Below, piece by piece: positions 1-7,254 of a DNA stretch of 31,479 nt; within the stretch, counting starts at the first letter, position 1, and each line of letters starts with the position of its first letter. Location: positions 1 through 31,479 of the forward strand of contig CAXBGS010000023.1 of assembly GCA_963975425.1 (NCBI GenBank), read 5' to 3'. The notes under the pieces were generated by a model. That model was not told the DNA's origin. It was given only the letters and a program-made list of their open reading frames with translations, and made no database searches. Both the position numbers and the translations under genes were made by a program. The DNA is from CAXBGS01 sp963975425. GTDB taxonomy: Bacteria > Planctomycetota > Planctomycetia > Pirellulales > Pirellulaceae.

Positions 1-430
1 TTGGTCGCGAACCAAGTAGGCTGGAACAAGCCGTGCGCAGTTCCGGCATGAATCGTCGATCGAGACCGCACTTGCCGGAACGGCGCGGAGCTTGTTCCGG
101 CCTTCGACGTGTCGCACAAAAATCTACGCGACACAGCCCTGCTGATTCTGCCGATTGGTCGCGAACCAAGTAGGCTGGAACAAGCCGTGCGCAGTTCCGG
201 CATGAATCGCCGATCGAGACCGCACTTGCCGGAACGGCGCGGAGCTTGTTCCGGCCTACAACTACAACGTGTCGCACAGAAATCTACGCGACACAGCCCT
301 GCTGATTCTGCCGATTGGTCGCGAACCAAGTAGGCTGGAACAAGCCGTGCGCAGTTCCGGCATGAATCGTCGATCGAGACCGCACTTGCCGGAACGGCGC
401 ACGGCTTGTTCCGGCCTACGACTACAACGT
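1..430. repeat. REP-like palindromic repeat cluster, three copies (~155-160 bp period)
   Basis: Three direct copies begin at 1, 155 and 315, each opening with TTGGTCGCGAACCAAG; the third is truncated near 428. Inside each copy is a large imperfect palindrome. In copy 2 the left arm GGCTGGAACAAGC (173-185) matches the right arm GCTTGTTCCGGCC (244-256) with a single wobble, and GTTCCGGCATGAA and TTGCCGGAAC lie between the arms. The spacing differs (154 versus 160 bp) because the linker after the right arm varies. Copy 3 changes GGCGCGGAGC to GGCGCACGGC. Short ORFs here only reflect the repeat and are not credible genes. The same core recurs in the cluster at 6336-6745. The window starts inside the array, so more copies may lie upstream. 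Confidence 0.9.
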
Positions 431-563
431 GATTGCGTGTGAACGCGTGCACAGCAATTCACCGGAGCGTTTTGGTGCCGCTTTGCCGCCTCTGATAGAC
501 TGCTGCTTGCGATCGATTGGCCGATGGGGAGCTATATCGGGCCGGGCATCGAGGGAGACACGC

Positions 564-1778
564 ATGTCGAGTCGTGACGATCAAGAGTGTAATGAGTCAA
601 TCAATGGTGGTCGCTGGAATCCATTGTCCGCCGTTTCTCGATGTTGGCGTTGGGCGTTGCCGCTGGGAATGGTGCTCGCCGGCATCACGGCAGCCCGCTT
701 GTACTTTGCCTACGTACCGATGTATCAGTCCAGCCATATCCTTGAGGTGAACCAAGACTACGTTGTTTTCAAAGGCGTCATGCCCGGTATTGAAGACCTG
801 GTCAAAACCGAATCCCAGCTGATCTACAACTCGCTTGTCCTCGATCCCGTCCTCAGCAAACCTGGAATCGCCAAGACGCCGGAACTATCCGATCCGAAAA
901 CAGCCGTAGCGAATCTAGAGTCGCATCTTTCGATTGGCAACGCCGGCACAAAACAATTACTGGTCATCAGCTACGAAAGCCGCGATCCCGATTCGGCCGC
1001 GATCGTCTGCAACACGGTCGTCGATTATTACTTGCGCGTGCGTGACCGTTTTGACCAAGCCCGCGTAAGCAGTTTCGAACATTGGTTGACTCCGGAAATT
1101 CAGCGACGGGAGCAAGAGGTCGTATTTCATCAACAGCATGTAGCCAGGCTTAGCGAACGAGTGTTCGGATATGATGTGAACGAACCGGGTGCAAAGGATG
1201 TGTTCGACGATCGCTGGGCTATGGTCCGACGACTCTGCAACCGGCGCAACGAGCTCTCGCTCAAGATCGAAATTCTGGATGCACAGATTGCAATCAACGA
1301 TTCCACAGAAAGAGAAGCGCCTGATCCCGATCAAGAGCCGCGGTCTGTTGTGTTGCCAGAACCTTTGGTCGAAAAGTTGGTTCGAAAGCGTCAGCTCTTG
1401 TCCGCCGAACTGCCCATCGTGATCAGCAGGTGCGAGCGAGAAAAGGCGCGACTGGCTGAATTCGGAGGTGATGTATCCGAACTCCAGTTTGCCAGAGACG
1501 AGATGGAGGTTGCGAACGGCGTCTTATCCAAATTAAGGGACCGGATCGCGGCGATCCGAACCGAGCGCCGCCGCGACGGTCGAATCCGATCGATCGCTGC
1601 CGCGGTGCCCCCCCAGCAACCGATGGACTCCTTACCGACTAGACGTATCGCCGCGCTATCGCTCGCCGCATTCCTGGCCCCGTTTCTGGTGGGTTATCTG
1701 CTGGGATACGGAACTCGCCGACCAGCGGCTGTTACTGACGATTCATCGGAGCCGGGCTTAGAATCCGCTTTGACTTGA
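564..1778 (+). CDS. Wzz/GumC-like polysaccharide chain-length or export protein
   Basis: This 404-residue inner-membrane protein has the layout of Wzz/GumC polysaccharide co-polymerases, which set chain length during capsule or exopolysaccharide export. An N-terminal membrane segment (about residues 26-48, WALPLGMVLAGITAARLYF) is followed by the Wzz-type start of the periplasmic domain (YQSSHILEVN). A long charged helical, probably coiled-coil, region spans about residues 165-350. A Pro-rich stretch (VPPQQPMDSLP) precedes the second membrane segment (IAALSLAAFLAPFLVGYLLGYG), as is usual in the family. No C-terminal tyrosine autokinase domain is present. The ATG at 564 is chosen because GAGGGAG lies just upstream (551-557); the reading frame is open to 429 but that extension looks non-coding. 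No glycosyltransferase or polymerase genes are adjacent, so the partner polysaccharide system cannot be named. Confidence 0.7.
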   Translation: MSSRDDQECNESINGGRWNPLSAVSRCWRWALPLGMVLAGITAARLYFAYVPMYQSSHILEVNQDYVVFKGVMPGIEDLVKTESQLIYNSLVLDPVLSKPGIAKTPELSDPKTAVANLESHLSIGNAGTKQLLVISYESRDPDSAAIVCNTVVDYYLRVRDRFDQARVSSFEHWLTPEIQRREQEVVFHQQHVARLSERVFGYDVNEPGAKDVFDDRWAMVRRLCNRRNELSLKIEILDAQIAINDSTEREAPDPDQEPRSVVLPEPLVEKLVRKRQLLSAELPIVISRCEREKARLAEFGGDVSELQFARDEMEVANGVLSKLRDRIAAIRTERRRDGRIRSIAAAVPPQQPMDSLPTRRIAALSLAAFLAPFLVGYLLGYGTRRPAAVTDDSSEPGLESALT

Positions 1779-1881
1779 CCGGCCACCGACGCCCCTCATC
1801 CGTCCTCCTTCCGCGTTTCACCTCCATCCGGCATAATTTGGCGCTTTTCACGTCACCCCTGCGGATGCGGTTTAGCGAAAA

Positions 1882-3366
1882 ATGTTCGACAACAAGATCG
1901 GCGCGATGGGCGTCACGTTCGATGACGTCTTGCTGCAGCCTCGATACAGCGAAGTCGTGCCCAGCGAAGTGGATGTCAGCAGCCGGCTGACCGAACGCAT
2001 TGAGCTGAAGATCCCCCTGTTGTCCTCGCCCATGGATACGGTCACCGAAGCCGAGATGGCGATCGCGCTGGCCAAGCAGGGCGGGCTGGGCATCATTCAT
2101 AAGAATATGTCGGCCGAGTCGCAGACCGAAGAAGTCCTGAAGGTCAAACGGTCCGCCAACGGCATCATCGTCGACCCCGTGACCCTATCACCTGAGGAAA
2201 AGGTCAGCCGCGCCGCTGAGCTGATGGACCAGGCAAACGTCTCGGGCATTCCAATCGTGCACGCCGACCGTACCCTTGCTGGCATTCTGACTCGGCGCGA
2301 CCTGCGTTTCCTAGAACACCCTAACCTCCCAATCTCTGAGGTCATGACCCGAGAGAATTTGGTGACTGCAGTGGGGAATGTGACGCTTGAGGAAGCTGAG
2401 AAGATTTTAACGGCAAAAAGGGTCGAGAAACTTTTGCTGGTTGACGAAGATAGAAAACTAACGGGACTCATTACGATTCGCGACATCGACATGATGCAGC
2501 GTTTCCCAAATGCCTGCAAAGATTCGCAAGGTCGTTTGCGAGTCGGCGCGGCGATCGGAGTTCATGACTTTGACCGAGCCGAAAGTCTGATCGGTCAGGG
2601 CGTGGATGTCTTGGTGGTCGATTCGGCTCACGGACACAGCCAGAACGTCATTGAGACCGTTCGCGAGATTAAACAACAGAAGAAGTGGGATATTGATGTC
2701 GTCGCCGGCAACGTCGCCACACGCGATGGCGCCAGTGATCTGATCGCGGCCGGTGCGGACGCGATCAAAGTGGGAATCGGACCGGGTTCGATTTGTACGA
2801 CACGGGTGATCAGCGGGATCGGTGTTCCGCAAATCACTGCCATTTTGAGTGCGGCCGAGGTCGCAGAAAAGAAGAACATACCAGTCATTGCTGACGGCGG
2901 GATTCGCTTCAGTGGTGACATAACCAAAGCCATCGCGGCTGGTGCCAGCACGGTGATGATCGGCAGCCTGTTCGCAGGATTGACCGAAAGTCCCGGCAAA
3001 TTGATTTTGTACCAAGGTCGGACGTTCAAGTCATACCGAGGCATGGGGTCGATGGGAGCGATGGTGCAAGGAAGTAGTGATCGGTACCGACAAAAAGGCA
3101 CTGACGCGGGCAAGCTTGTCCCGGAAGGCGTCGAAGGTCGTGTGCCGTTCAAAGGTCCGCTGCAAGATTATGCCTATCAATTGGTTGGCGGTTTGCGAGC
3201 GGGCATGGGATACGTTGGAACACGGACGATCGAAGAGCTGCGACGCGACGGAAGCTTCATACGCGTCTCAGCCGCCACGGTGAGGGAGAACCATCCGCAT
3301 GACATTGCGATCACCCAAGAAGCGCCGAACTATAGCCCAGATGTTCAATCGGGCGATCCAAGCTAG
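1882..3366 (+). CDS. guaB: Inosine-5'-monophosphate dehydrogenase
   Basis: IMP dehydrogenase oxidises IMP to XMP with NAD+, the committed step of guanine nucleotide synthesis, in the cytoplasm. The 494-residue length fits bacterial enzymes. The N-terminal (beta/alpha)8 half opens with LTFDDVLLQP-type sequence (VTFDDVLLQPRYSEV). A pair of CBS domains interrupts the barrel at about residues 93-205. The active-site loop GSICTTR places the catalytic cysteine at residue 305, its usual bacterial position. IADGGIRFSGD, YRGMGSMGAM and the mobile-flap SSDRY are present. The conserved C-terminal HPHDIAITQEAPNY is followed by a short non-conserved tail. The last 68 bp are shared, in another frame, with the next gene. 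Codon choice changes visibly inside the second CBS domain (about 2320-2475), with AGG, AGA, TTA and CTA appearing. No clear promoter was identified in the 103-bp gap upstream. Confidence 0.97.
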   Translation: MFDNKIGAMGVTFDDVLLQPRYSEVVPSEVDVSSRLTERIELKIPLLSSPMDTVTEAEMAIALAKQGGLGIIHKNMSAESQTEEVLKVKRSANGIIVDPVTLSPEEKVSRAAELMDQANVSGIPIVHADRTLAGILTRRDLRFLEHPNLPISEVMTRENLVTAVGNVTLEEAEKILTAKRVEKLLLVDEDRKLTGLITIRDIDMMQRFPNACKDSQGRLRVGAAIGVHDFDRAESLIGQGVDVLVVDSAHGHSQNVIETVREIKQQKKWDIDVVAGNVATRDGASDLIAAGADAIKVGIGPGSICTTRVISGIGVPQITAILSAAEVAEKKNIPVIADGGIRFSGDITKAIAAGASTVMIGSLFAGLTESPGKLILYQGRTFKSYRGMGSMGAMVQGSSDRYRQKGTDAGKLVPEGVEGRVPFKGPLQDYAYQLVGGLRAGMGYVGTRTIEELRRDGSFIRVSAATVRENHPHDIAITQEAPNYSPDVQSGDPS

Positions 3367-5212
3367 CGCCGTTTTGTCGGCGTTTGGTGCGGGTTGCTGC
3401 ATCCATGACATGGCGTCGGCACAGATTCCCGTCTCGCGCATTCCTGTCCAACATCGATCCGCGCTGACATCCACGGCGCATTCGGCCACCGCCCAGCACA
3501 CGTCGTCGCAATCCGCGCCGGCGGTTGGCTTGCGGCCCGTCGCTAAATTCGGTGCAAAGTCGACACCGTCAACCAGCGTTTCGACCCAGAAACGTGACGG
3601 CTGGAACCTGCGTTGGCGAACGAGCAGCCAAGTCCGCTCGCCAGAACCTTACGCCGCAGCCGCTAAACATCAACAAGCTGACAATCAACAAGCGGTCGCG
3701 GATGTCTTCGCTGATGAAACCAGCGGCAACACGCGACAGGTTTCCGTTTCCGCCCAGGACCGTGTTCCAAGCTCAGGTATGGTTCGGCAAGCGGCCGTCT
3801 TGGTGCCGCAGGACGAGGCGTTGTTGCAAATGCCGTCCGGGGACGGCCAAACGGCAGCGCCGCAAAAAGAGATCGATTTTTTCCAAGATCCGTTTGGGCT
3901 GCCTGATCCCAAAGGCACCATTGCATCGCCGGACGCTGCCGAAACGCAGTCGTTAATTCCACCGCCGGCAAAGCCCGCCGCACCGACGTTGCCGACCGAG
4001 CCGCGTTCGATGGACGAGTTGCGAAACGACTTGCGGAGCAATGACCCGCCGGCTCAATTTCGTGACAGTTTTGAAAGTCGGCCCGCTGCACCGGCCGAGA
4101 CGGCACCCGCGGAAACCGCGCCCGCACCGGACGTGAACCTTGCGCCCGCGCCCAAACCTGTTCCTGCTCCCGCGGCGCCGGAGATGCCGTCGCCGCCATT
4201 GCAGACGCAGCCTCAGCCAAAAACGACCCCGCCGCCAGCTGATGACGGAATGTCGTTGCCGGATCTGATGCGAGGTAGTGATCCCGCCGAGCCAGAGACG
4301 CCGCGAAGTTCGGCGGAACTCTTGCCCCCGCCCGCCCGAGCATTGGATAGCGAACCATCGTCGTCTGATCTGGAACTGTTTGACAATCCCTTTGATCGGC
4401 GAACGCAGTCCGATGCCGACCGACGCGACCGAGATCGTCTTCGTGATAAAGCGTACGGCAGCAAAGGAAGCAGCGAGCTTAACGACGAGCTAATGAAACT
4501 GAGCAGAGATGCGGAAGAGGACTCGGTCGTGGGAATCAGTTGCGACGAGTTTCGCAGCCGCATCGCACGTCAGACGATTCGCGACGTGTCACTGGACATC
4601 AGCCCACCGTTCCGTCCCGACGTCATCGACGAAGGCGAATACCAACAACTGAAGTCCAAGTTCGACGATAAACAGCAAACGCGTCAATGGCGTTCGATCG
4701 ATGGACGCGAACTCGCATCCGGACGACTGGTCGACCTGGCTTACGAAAAAGTTGTGATCGAAACAGGCTATGGAAGCAACGAAGAGTTGCAAATCAATCA
4801 GTTGAGCGAAGCCGACTTGGCGTTTATCTCGCAGAACTGGGGATTGCCAACGGAATGTTTGATCGAGCAGGTCGCCTACACGCCTCGATCGTGGAATTCT
4901 GCGACGATGACTTGGAAGGCATCGAACTTGTGTCACAAACCGCTGTACTTCGAAGAAGTCAACCTGGAACGATACGGTCATACCGCCGGTCCTGTACTGC
5001 AGCCAATCGTGTCGTCGGCGCACTTCTTTGCCAACATCGCGGTCTTGCCGTACAAGAAAGGCATCCATCCGCCAAGCGAATGCCAGTACGCTCTGGGCTA
5101 TTACCGTCCAGGCAACTGTGCACCGTGGATCATCCCACCCATTCCGCTAAGTGCACGAGGCGCCGCGCGGCAGGCCGCCGAAATGACCGCAGCATTCTGG
5201 CTGATTCCATAG
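3299..5212 (+). CDS. Exported protein with Pro-rich linker and SHD1-like C-terminal region
   Basis: This 637-residue protein has no function I can name. A basic N-terminus (RSPKKRR) and a hydrophobic segment ending in ASA|Q near residue 41 look like a signal peptide, so it is probably exported. Residues about 60-400 are low-complexity, rich in Pro, Ala, Gln and Glu. The ordered part is the C-terminal third. About residues 460-510 (TRQWRSIDGRELASGRLVDL...VVIE) resemble an SHD1-type small barrel, frequent in planctomycete secreted proteins. A Cys-containing region with LERYGHTAGP, LPYKKG and YALGYYRPGNCAPW follows. The start at 3299 is supported by GAGGGAG (3282-3288), about 10 nt upstream. The alternative ATG at 3341 has no visible ribosome-binding site but would cut the overlap with guaB from 68 to 26 bp. 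The overlap implies co-transcription with guaB. Confidence 0.75.
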   Translation: MTLRSPKKRRTIAQMFNRAIQASAVLSAFGAGCCIHDMASAQIPVSRIPVQHRSALTSTAHSATAQHTSSQSAPAVGLRPVAKFGAKSTPSTSVSTQKRDGWNLRWRTSSQVRSPEPYAAAAKHQQADNQQAVADVFADETSGNTRQVSVSAQDRVPSSGMVRQAAVLVPQDEALLQMPSGDGQTAAPQKEIDFFQDPFGLPDPKGTIASPDAAETQSLIPPPAKPAAPTLPTEPRSMDELRNDLRSNDPPAQFRDSFESRPAAPAETAPAETAPAPDVNLAPAPKPVPAPAAPEMPSPPLQTQPQPKTTPPPADDGMSLPDLMRGSDPAEPETPRSSAELLPPPARALDSEPSSSDLELFDNPFDRRTQSDADRRDRDRLRDKAYGSKGSSELNDELMKLSRDAEEDSVVGISCDEFRSRIARQTIRDVSLDISPPFRPDVIDEGEYQQLKSKFDDKQQTRQWRSIDGRELASGRLVDLAYEKVVIETGYGSNEELQINQLSEADLAFISQNWGLPTECLIEQVAYTPRSWNSATMTWKASNLCHKPLYFEEVNLERYGHTAGPVLQPIVSSAHFFANIAVLPYKKGIHPPSECQYALGYYRPGNCAPWIIPPIPLSARGAARQAAEMTAAFWLIP

Positions 5213-5304
5213 AGACCTGGATTCGGCAGGTCACAGGTCACAGGTCGCAGGAGAGCAGATTCACACCGCCAACCTTCTGTCCTGTCACCTTTGCGCCTGT
5301 CACC
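5213..5304. repeat. Heptamer repeat in convergent intergenic gap
   Basis: The gap between two converging genes contains three consecutive heptamers, GGTCACA, GGTCACA and GGTCGCA (5229-5249). About 30 bp further is the near-inverted CCTGTCACCT (5281-5290), repeated as CCTGTCACCT (5296-5305). The two blocks could fold into an imperfect hairpin, possibly a terminator for either strand, but there is no T-run on the + strand and the stem has mismatches. Confidence 0.5.
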
Positions 5305-5532
5305 TCAAATATCACAGCCCCCGCCACAGCACCGGGGTGCGCCGCAACCTTCACCCGGGCCGGCGACCGGCAGGCTTTGTCGGCCACTCGATGCGGGCGC
5401 GGCGGGCGCACTGACGATTCTGGTCAACTTGCCTTGCCCACAATCGGGGCATTCGGCGGTTTCGGTTTGTGTTCGCACGAGGACCTCGACGGTTTTATCA
5501 CAGGTCGCGCATTCGTATTCGTAAAGCGGCAT
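5305..5532 (-). CDS. FmdB-family small zinc-ribbon protein
   Basis: The 75-residue protein starts MPLYEYECATCDKTVEVL, the characteristic opening of FmdB/CxxC zinc-ribbon regulators. Two CxxC pairs follow the family spacing (CATC at about residues 8-11 and CPDC at about 28-31), so it should bind one zinc ion. The tail is Gly/Cys-rich (GCGAPRCCGGGC), often seen in planctomycete members. The ATG at 5532 is chosen over the upstream in-frame ATG at 5565 because homology begins exactly there. Its molecular role is not well defined in the family; regulatory function is inferred from the original FmdB. It is divergent from the epimerase gene at 5609 with only 76 bp between, so promoters of both must lie in that gap. 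Confidence 0.85.
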   Translation of the reverse strand: MPLYEYECATCDKTVEVLVRTQTETAECPDCGQGKLTRIVSAPAAPASSGRQSLPVAGPGEGCGAPRCCGGGCDI

Positions 5533-5608
5533 TGTTGGGCTCGCAGCGTTAAGATGGAAACTCAATCGTTCTCACCATTATCGCATCCCGCAGCTTGGTT
5601 GTTAAGCG

Positions 5609-6286
5609 TTGAATATTCCGCCTCTTTCCCGCCAGCAAGTACGCCGAGTCGACCAAATTGCGATCGATGAGTACGGGATACCCGGCGTCGTGCTGATGGA
5701 AAACGCCGGGCGAGGTGCCGCAGAGGCAACGAACGTCATTGCGCCGCAGGGCGACGTTGTGATTTTGGCCGGCAAAGGCAACAACGCGGGCGACGGCTAC
5801 GTGATCGCACGACACCTTGAATTGTTGCAGCGCAACGTCCGAATCGTTTCACTTGTCGATCCCAAATCGCTTAGCGGCGATGCATTGATCAACGCCAAGG
5901 TTGCTAACGTATCGGACATCAAAATCATTGTCGCCAATGATGAGGCTGCTCTGCGTCAGGCCTGTGATGGCGCAGCTGTGATCCTAGACTGTTTGCTAGG
6001 AACCGGAGCGACCGGACCGCTTCGTGAACCGTTCTCCACCGCCGTCCGCGTTGCCAATGAGTGTAAATCGACGCGCATCGCGATCGACGTACCGACAGGA
6101 TTGGACTGTGATTCCGGCAAACATGGCGACCCGACATTTCAGGCAGATCACACGTTGACCTTCGTGGCTGCAAAGCGCGGCTTCGCCAACGCCCCACGCT
6201 ACGTTGGCAAGGTGCAGATCGTCGCAATCGGAGTCCCAAGGAAGTTGATCAATCGAATCGCAAAGTCCTCATCCAATGACATTTGA
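5609..6286 (+). CDS. nnrE: NAD(P)H-hydrate epimerase (YjeF N-terminal domain)
   Basis: The 225-residue protein is a stand-alone YjeF_N domain, which interconverts the R and S epimers of hydrated NAD(P)H so that a separate dehydratase can repair them. Recognisable motifs are the N-terminal helix VRRVDQIAIDEYGIPG, the substrate-loop VLMENAGRGAAE, the nucleotide loop GKGNNAGDGYVIARHL (about residues 69-84, usually GPGNNGGDG), the acidic DCLLGTGATGPL near residue 128, and IDVPTGLDCDSG near 157. The C-terminal YjeF_C dehydratase domain found fused in many bacteria is absent and is not encoded next door. The start is a TTG at 5609, chosen because the family's N-terminal helix begins about ten residues later; no good Shine-Dalgarno site is seen. 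A 143-bp repeat cluster follows the stop codon. Confidence 0.9.
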   Translation: MNIPPLSRQQVRRVDQIAIDEYGIPGVVLMENAGRGAAEATNVIAPQGDVVILAGKGNNAGDGYVIARHLELLQRNVRIVSLVDPKSLSGDALINAKVANVSDIKIIVANDEAALRQACDGAAVILDCLLGTGATGPLREPFSTAVRVANECKSTRIAIDVPTGLDCDSGKHGDPTFQADHTLTFVAAKRGFANAPRYVGKVQIVAIGVPRKLINRIAKSSSNDI

Positions 6287-6335
6287 CGCGACAAGTGTTT
6301 GGACCAAAGGTTGGTAGGGCCGGCGTGATCGATCC

Positions 6336-6745
6336 GCGTCACGTCTGATGACTCGCAAGCGGTAGGCTGGAACGAGCCGTGCGCTGTTCCGGCATGAACT
6401 GCCGGTTGGTGCCGTCATTGCCGGAACTGCGTGAAGCTTGTGCCAGCCTACGATGGACAATTCGTCTTGACGGCGTCTGATGACTTCCTGCGGCAGCGCA
6501 AGCGGTAGGCTGGAACGAGCCGTGCGCTGTTCCGGCATGAACTGCCGGATGATGTCGTCATTGCCGGAACTGCGCAAAGCTTGTTCCAGCCTACGATAGA
6601 CAATCCGTCTTGACGGCGTCTGATGACTTCCTGCAGCAGCGCAAGCGGTAGGCTCGAACGAGCCGTGCGCTGTTCCGGCATGAATTGCCGGTTGGTGCCG
6701 TCATTGCCGGAACTGCGTGAAGCTTGTGCCAGCCAACGGTGGGCT
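6336..6745. repeat. REP-like palindromic repeat cluster, three copies (143 bp period)
   Basis: Copies start with GGTAGGCTGGAACGAGC at 6361 and 6504, and with the variant GGTAGGCTCGAACGAGC at 6647, an exact 143-bp period. Each contains a palindrome whose left arm TAGGCTGGAACGAGC faces a right arm GCTTGT(T/G)CCAGCCTA, with GTTCCGGCATGAA and TTGCCGGAACTGCG between. The linker GACGGCGTCTGATGACTTCCT separates copies (an abbreviated form precedes the first). The core TAGGCTGGAAC(A/G)AGCCGTGCGC and GTTCCGGCATGAA are shared with the cluster at 1-430, so the two belong to one superfamily with different linkers. Copy 3 carries substitutions in both arms. Confidence 0.9.
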
Positions 6746-7254
6746 ACGAAGAACAATCCGACGCAATAATCCGTTGACCAGCGAGTCCGCCGGTTGGTGT
6801 TACGTTCGACCACTACCGGCACCTTTGTGCACTTACCCTTTGCCGCAACAGAGTCCGCTTCTCAAGCGGAGTACTGGTCTCAACAAAGCACCGGGCCGAT
6901 TCGAATTTGCGGCGTCACCGCAACTCGGATCCGCACGCGGACTCGGCGGTCACCGCTTGCGCGTCTGTTGGCGACCGCGCCTGCTGGTGGTCCATCTCCG
7001 TTCAAGATGCTTCACCGGCTCGATCGAGGTTCGATCTCTGGCCGCACGGGTGGCGGTAATTTCCACCGGATCGTTAAACCCTACCCAGCTTATTGCATTT
7101 TGCTCCCATCGTACCGATTGATCCGGTTCCGACGCCTATTTCGGCTTTAGCATCTGTCGGGAACGCGACGATGAACGGGATCAAGCGGGTGTAGCGCTCT
7201 TGTAGTCCCGCGATTTTCAATCCGCAACTTGGCCAGAAATATAGGTGTTCGCCC
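6746..7254. other. Intergenic region with dense inverted repeats upstream of the secretin
   Basis: No gene is supported in this 509-bp stretch. It is unusually rich in perfect short inverted repeats: TCCGCTT/AAGCGGA (6854-6870), GCCGCAA (6842-6848) against TTGCGGC (6907-6913), TTGCGG (6907-6912) against CCGCAA (6918-6923), and GCGGT-C-ACCGC near 6946-6956. The TTGCGGC segment can pair either upstream or downstream, giving mutually exclusive stems. An open frame at 6794-7150 has composition unlike the neighbouring genes and is not called. The secretin promoter is presumably in here, but no convincing -35/-10 pair was found. Confidence 0.45.

Noticed and set aside
1..430. CRISPR array
   Set aside because: The repeated units are about 155 bp and nearly identical over their full length, with internal palindromes and no short unique spacers.
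6842..6913. tRNA-like fold (7-bp acceptor-like stem and an anticodon-like hairpin with loop TTCTCAA)
   Set aside because: Only 5 nt separate the first stem from the central hairpin, so there is no D arm, and no T arm pairs next to the closing stem.
6794..7150. 118-codon plus-strand open frame upstream of the secretin
   Set aside because: Composition is Arg/Thr/Ser-rich without any recognisable domain, and it overlaps dense inverted repeats.
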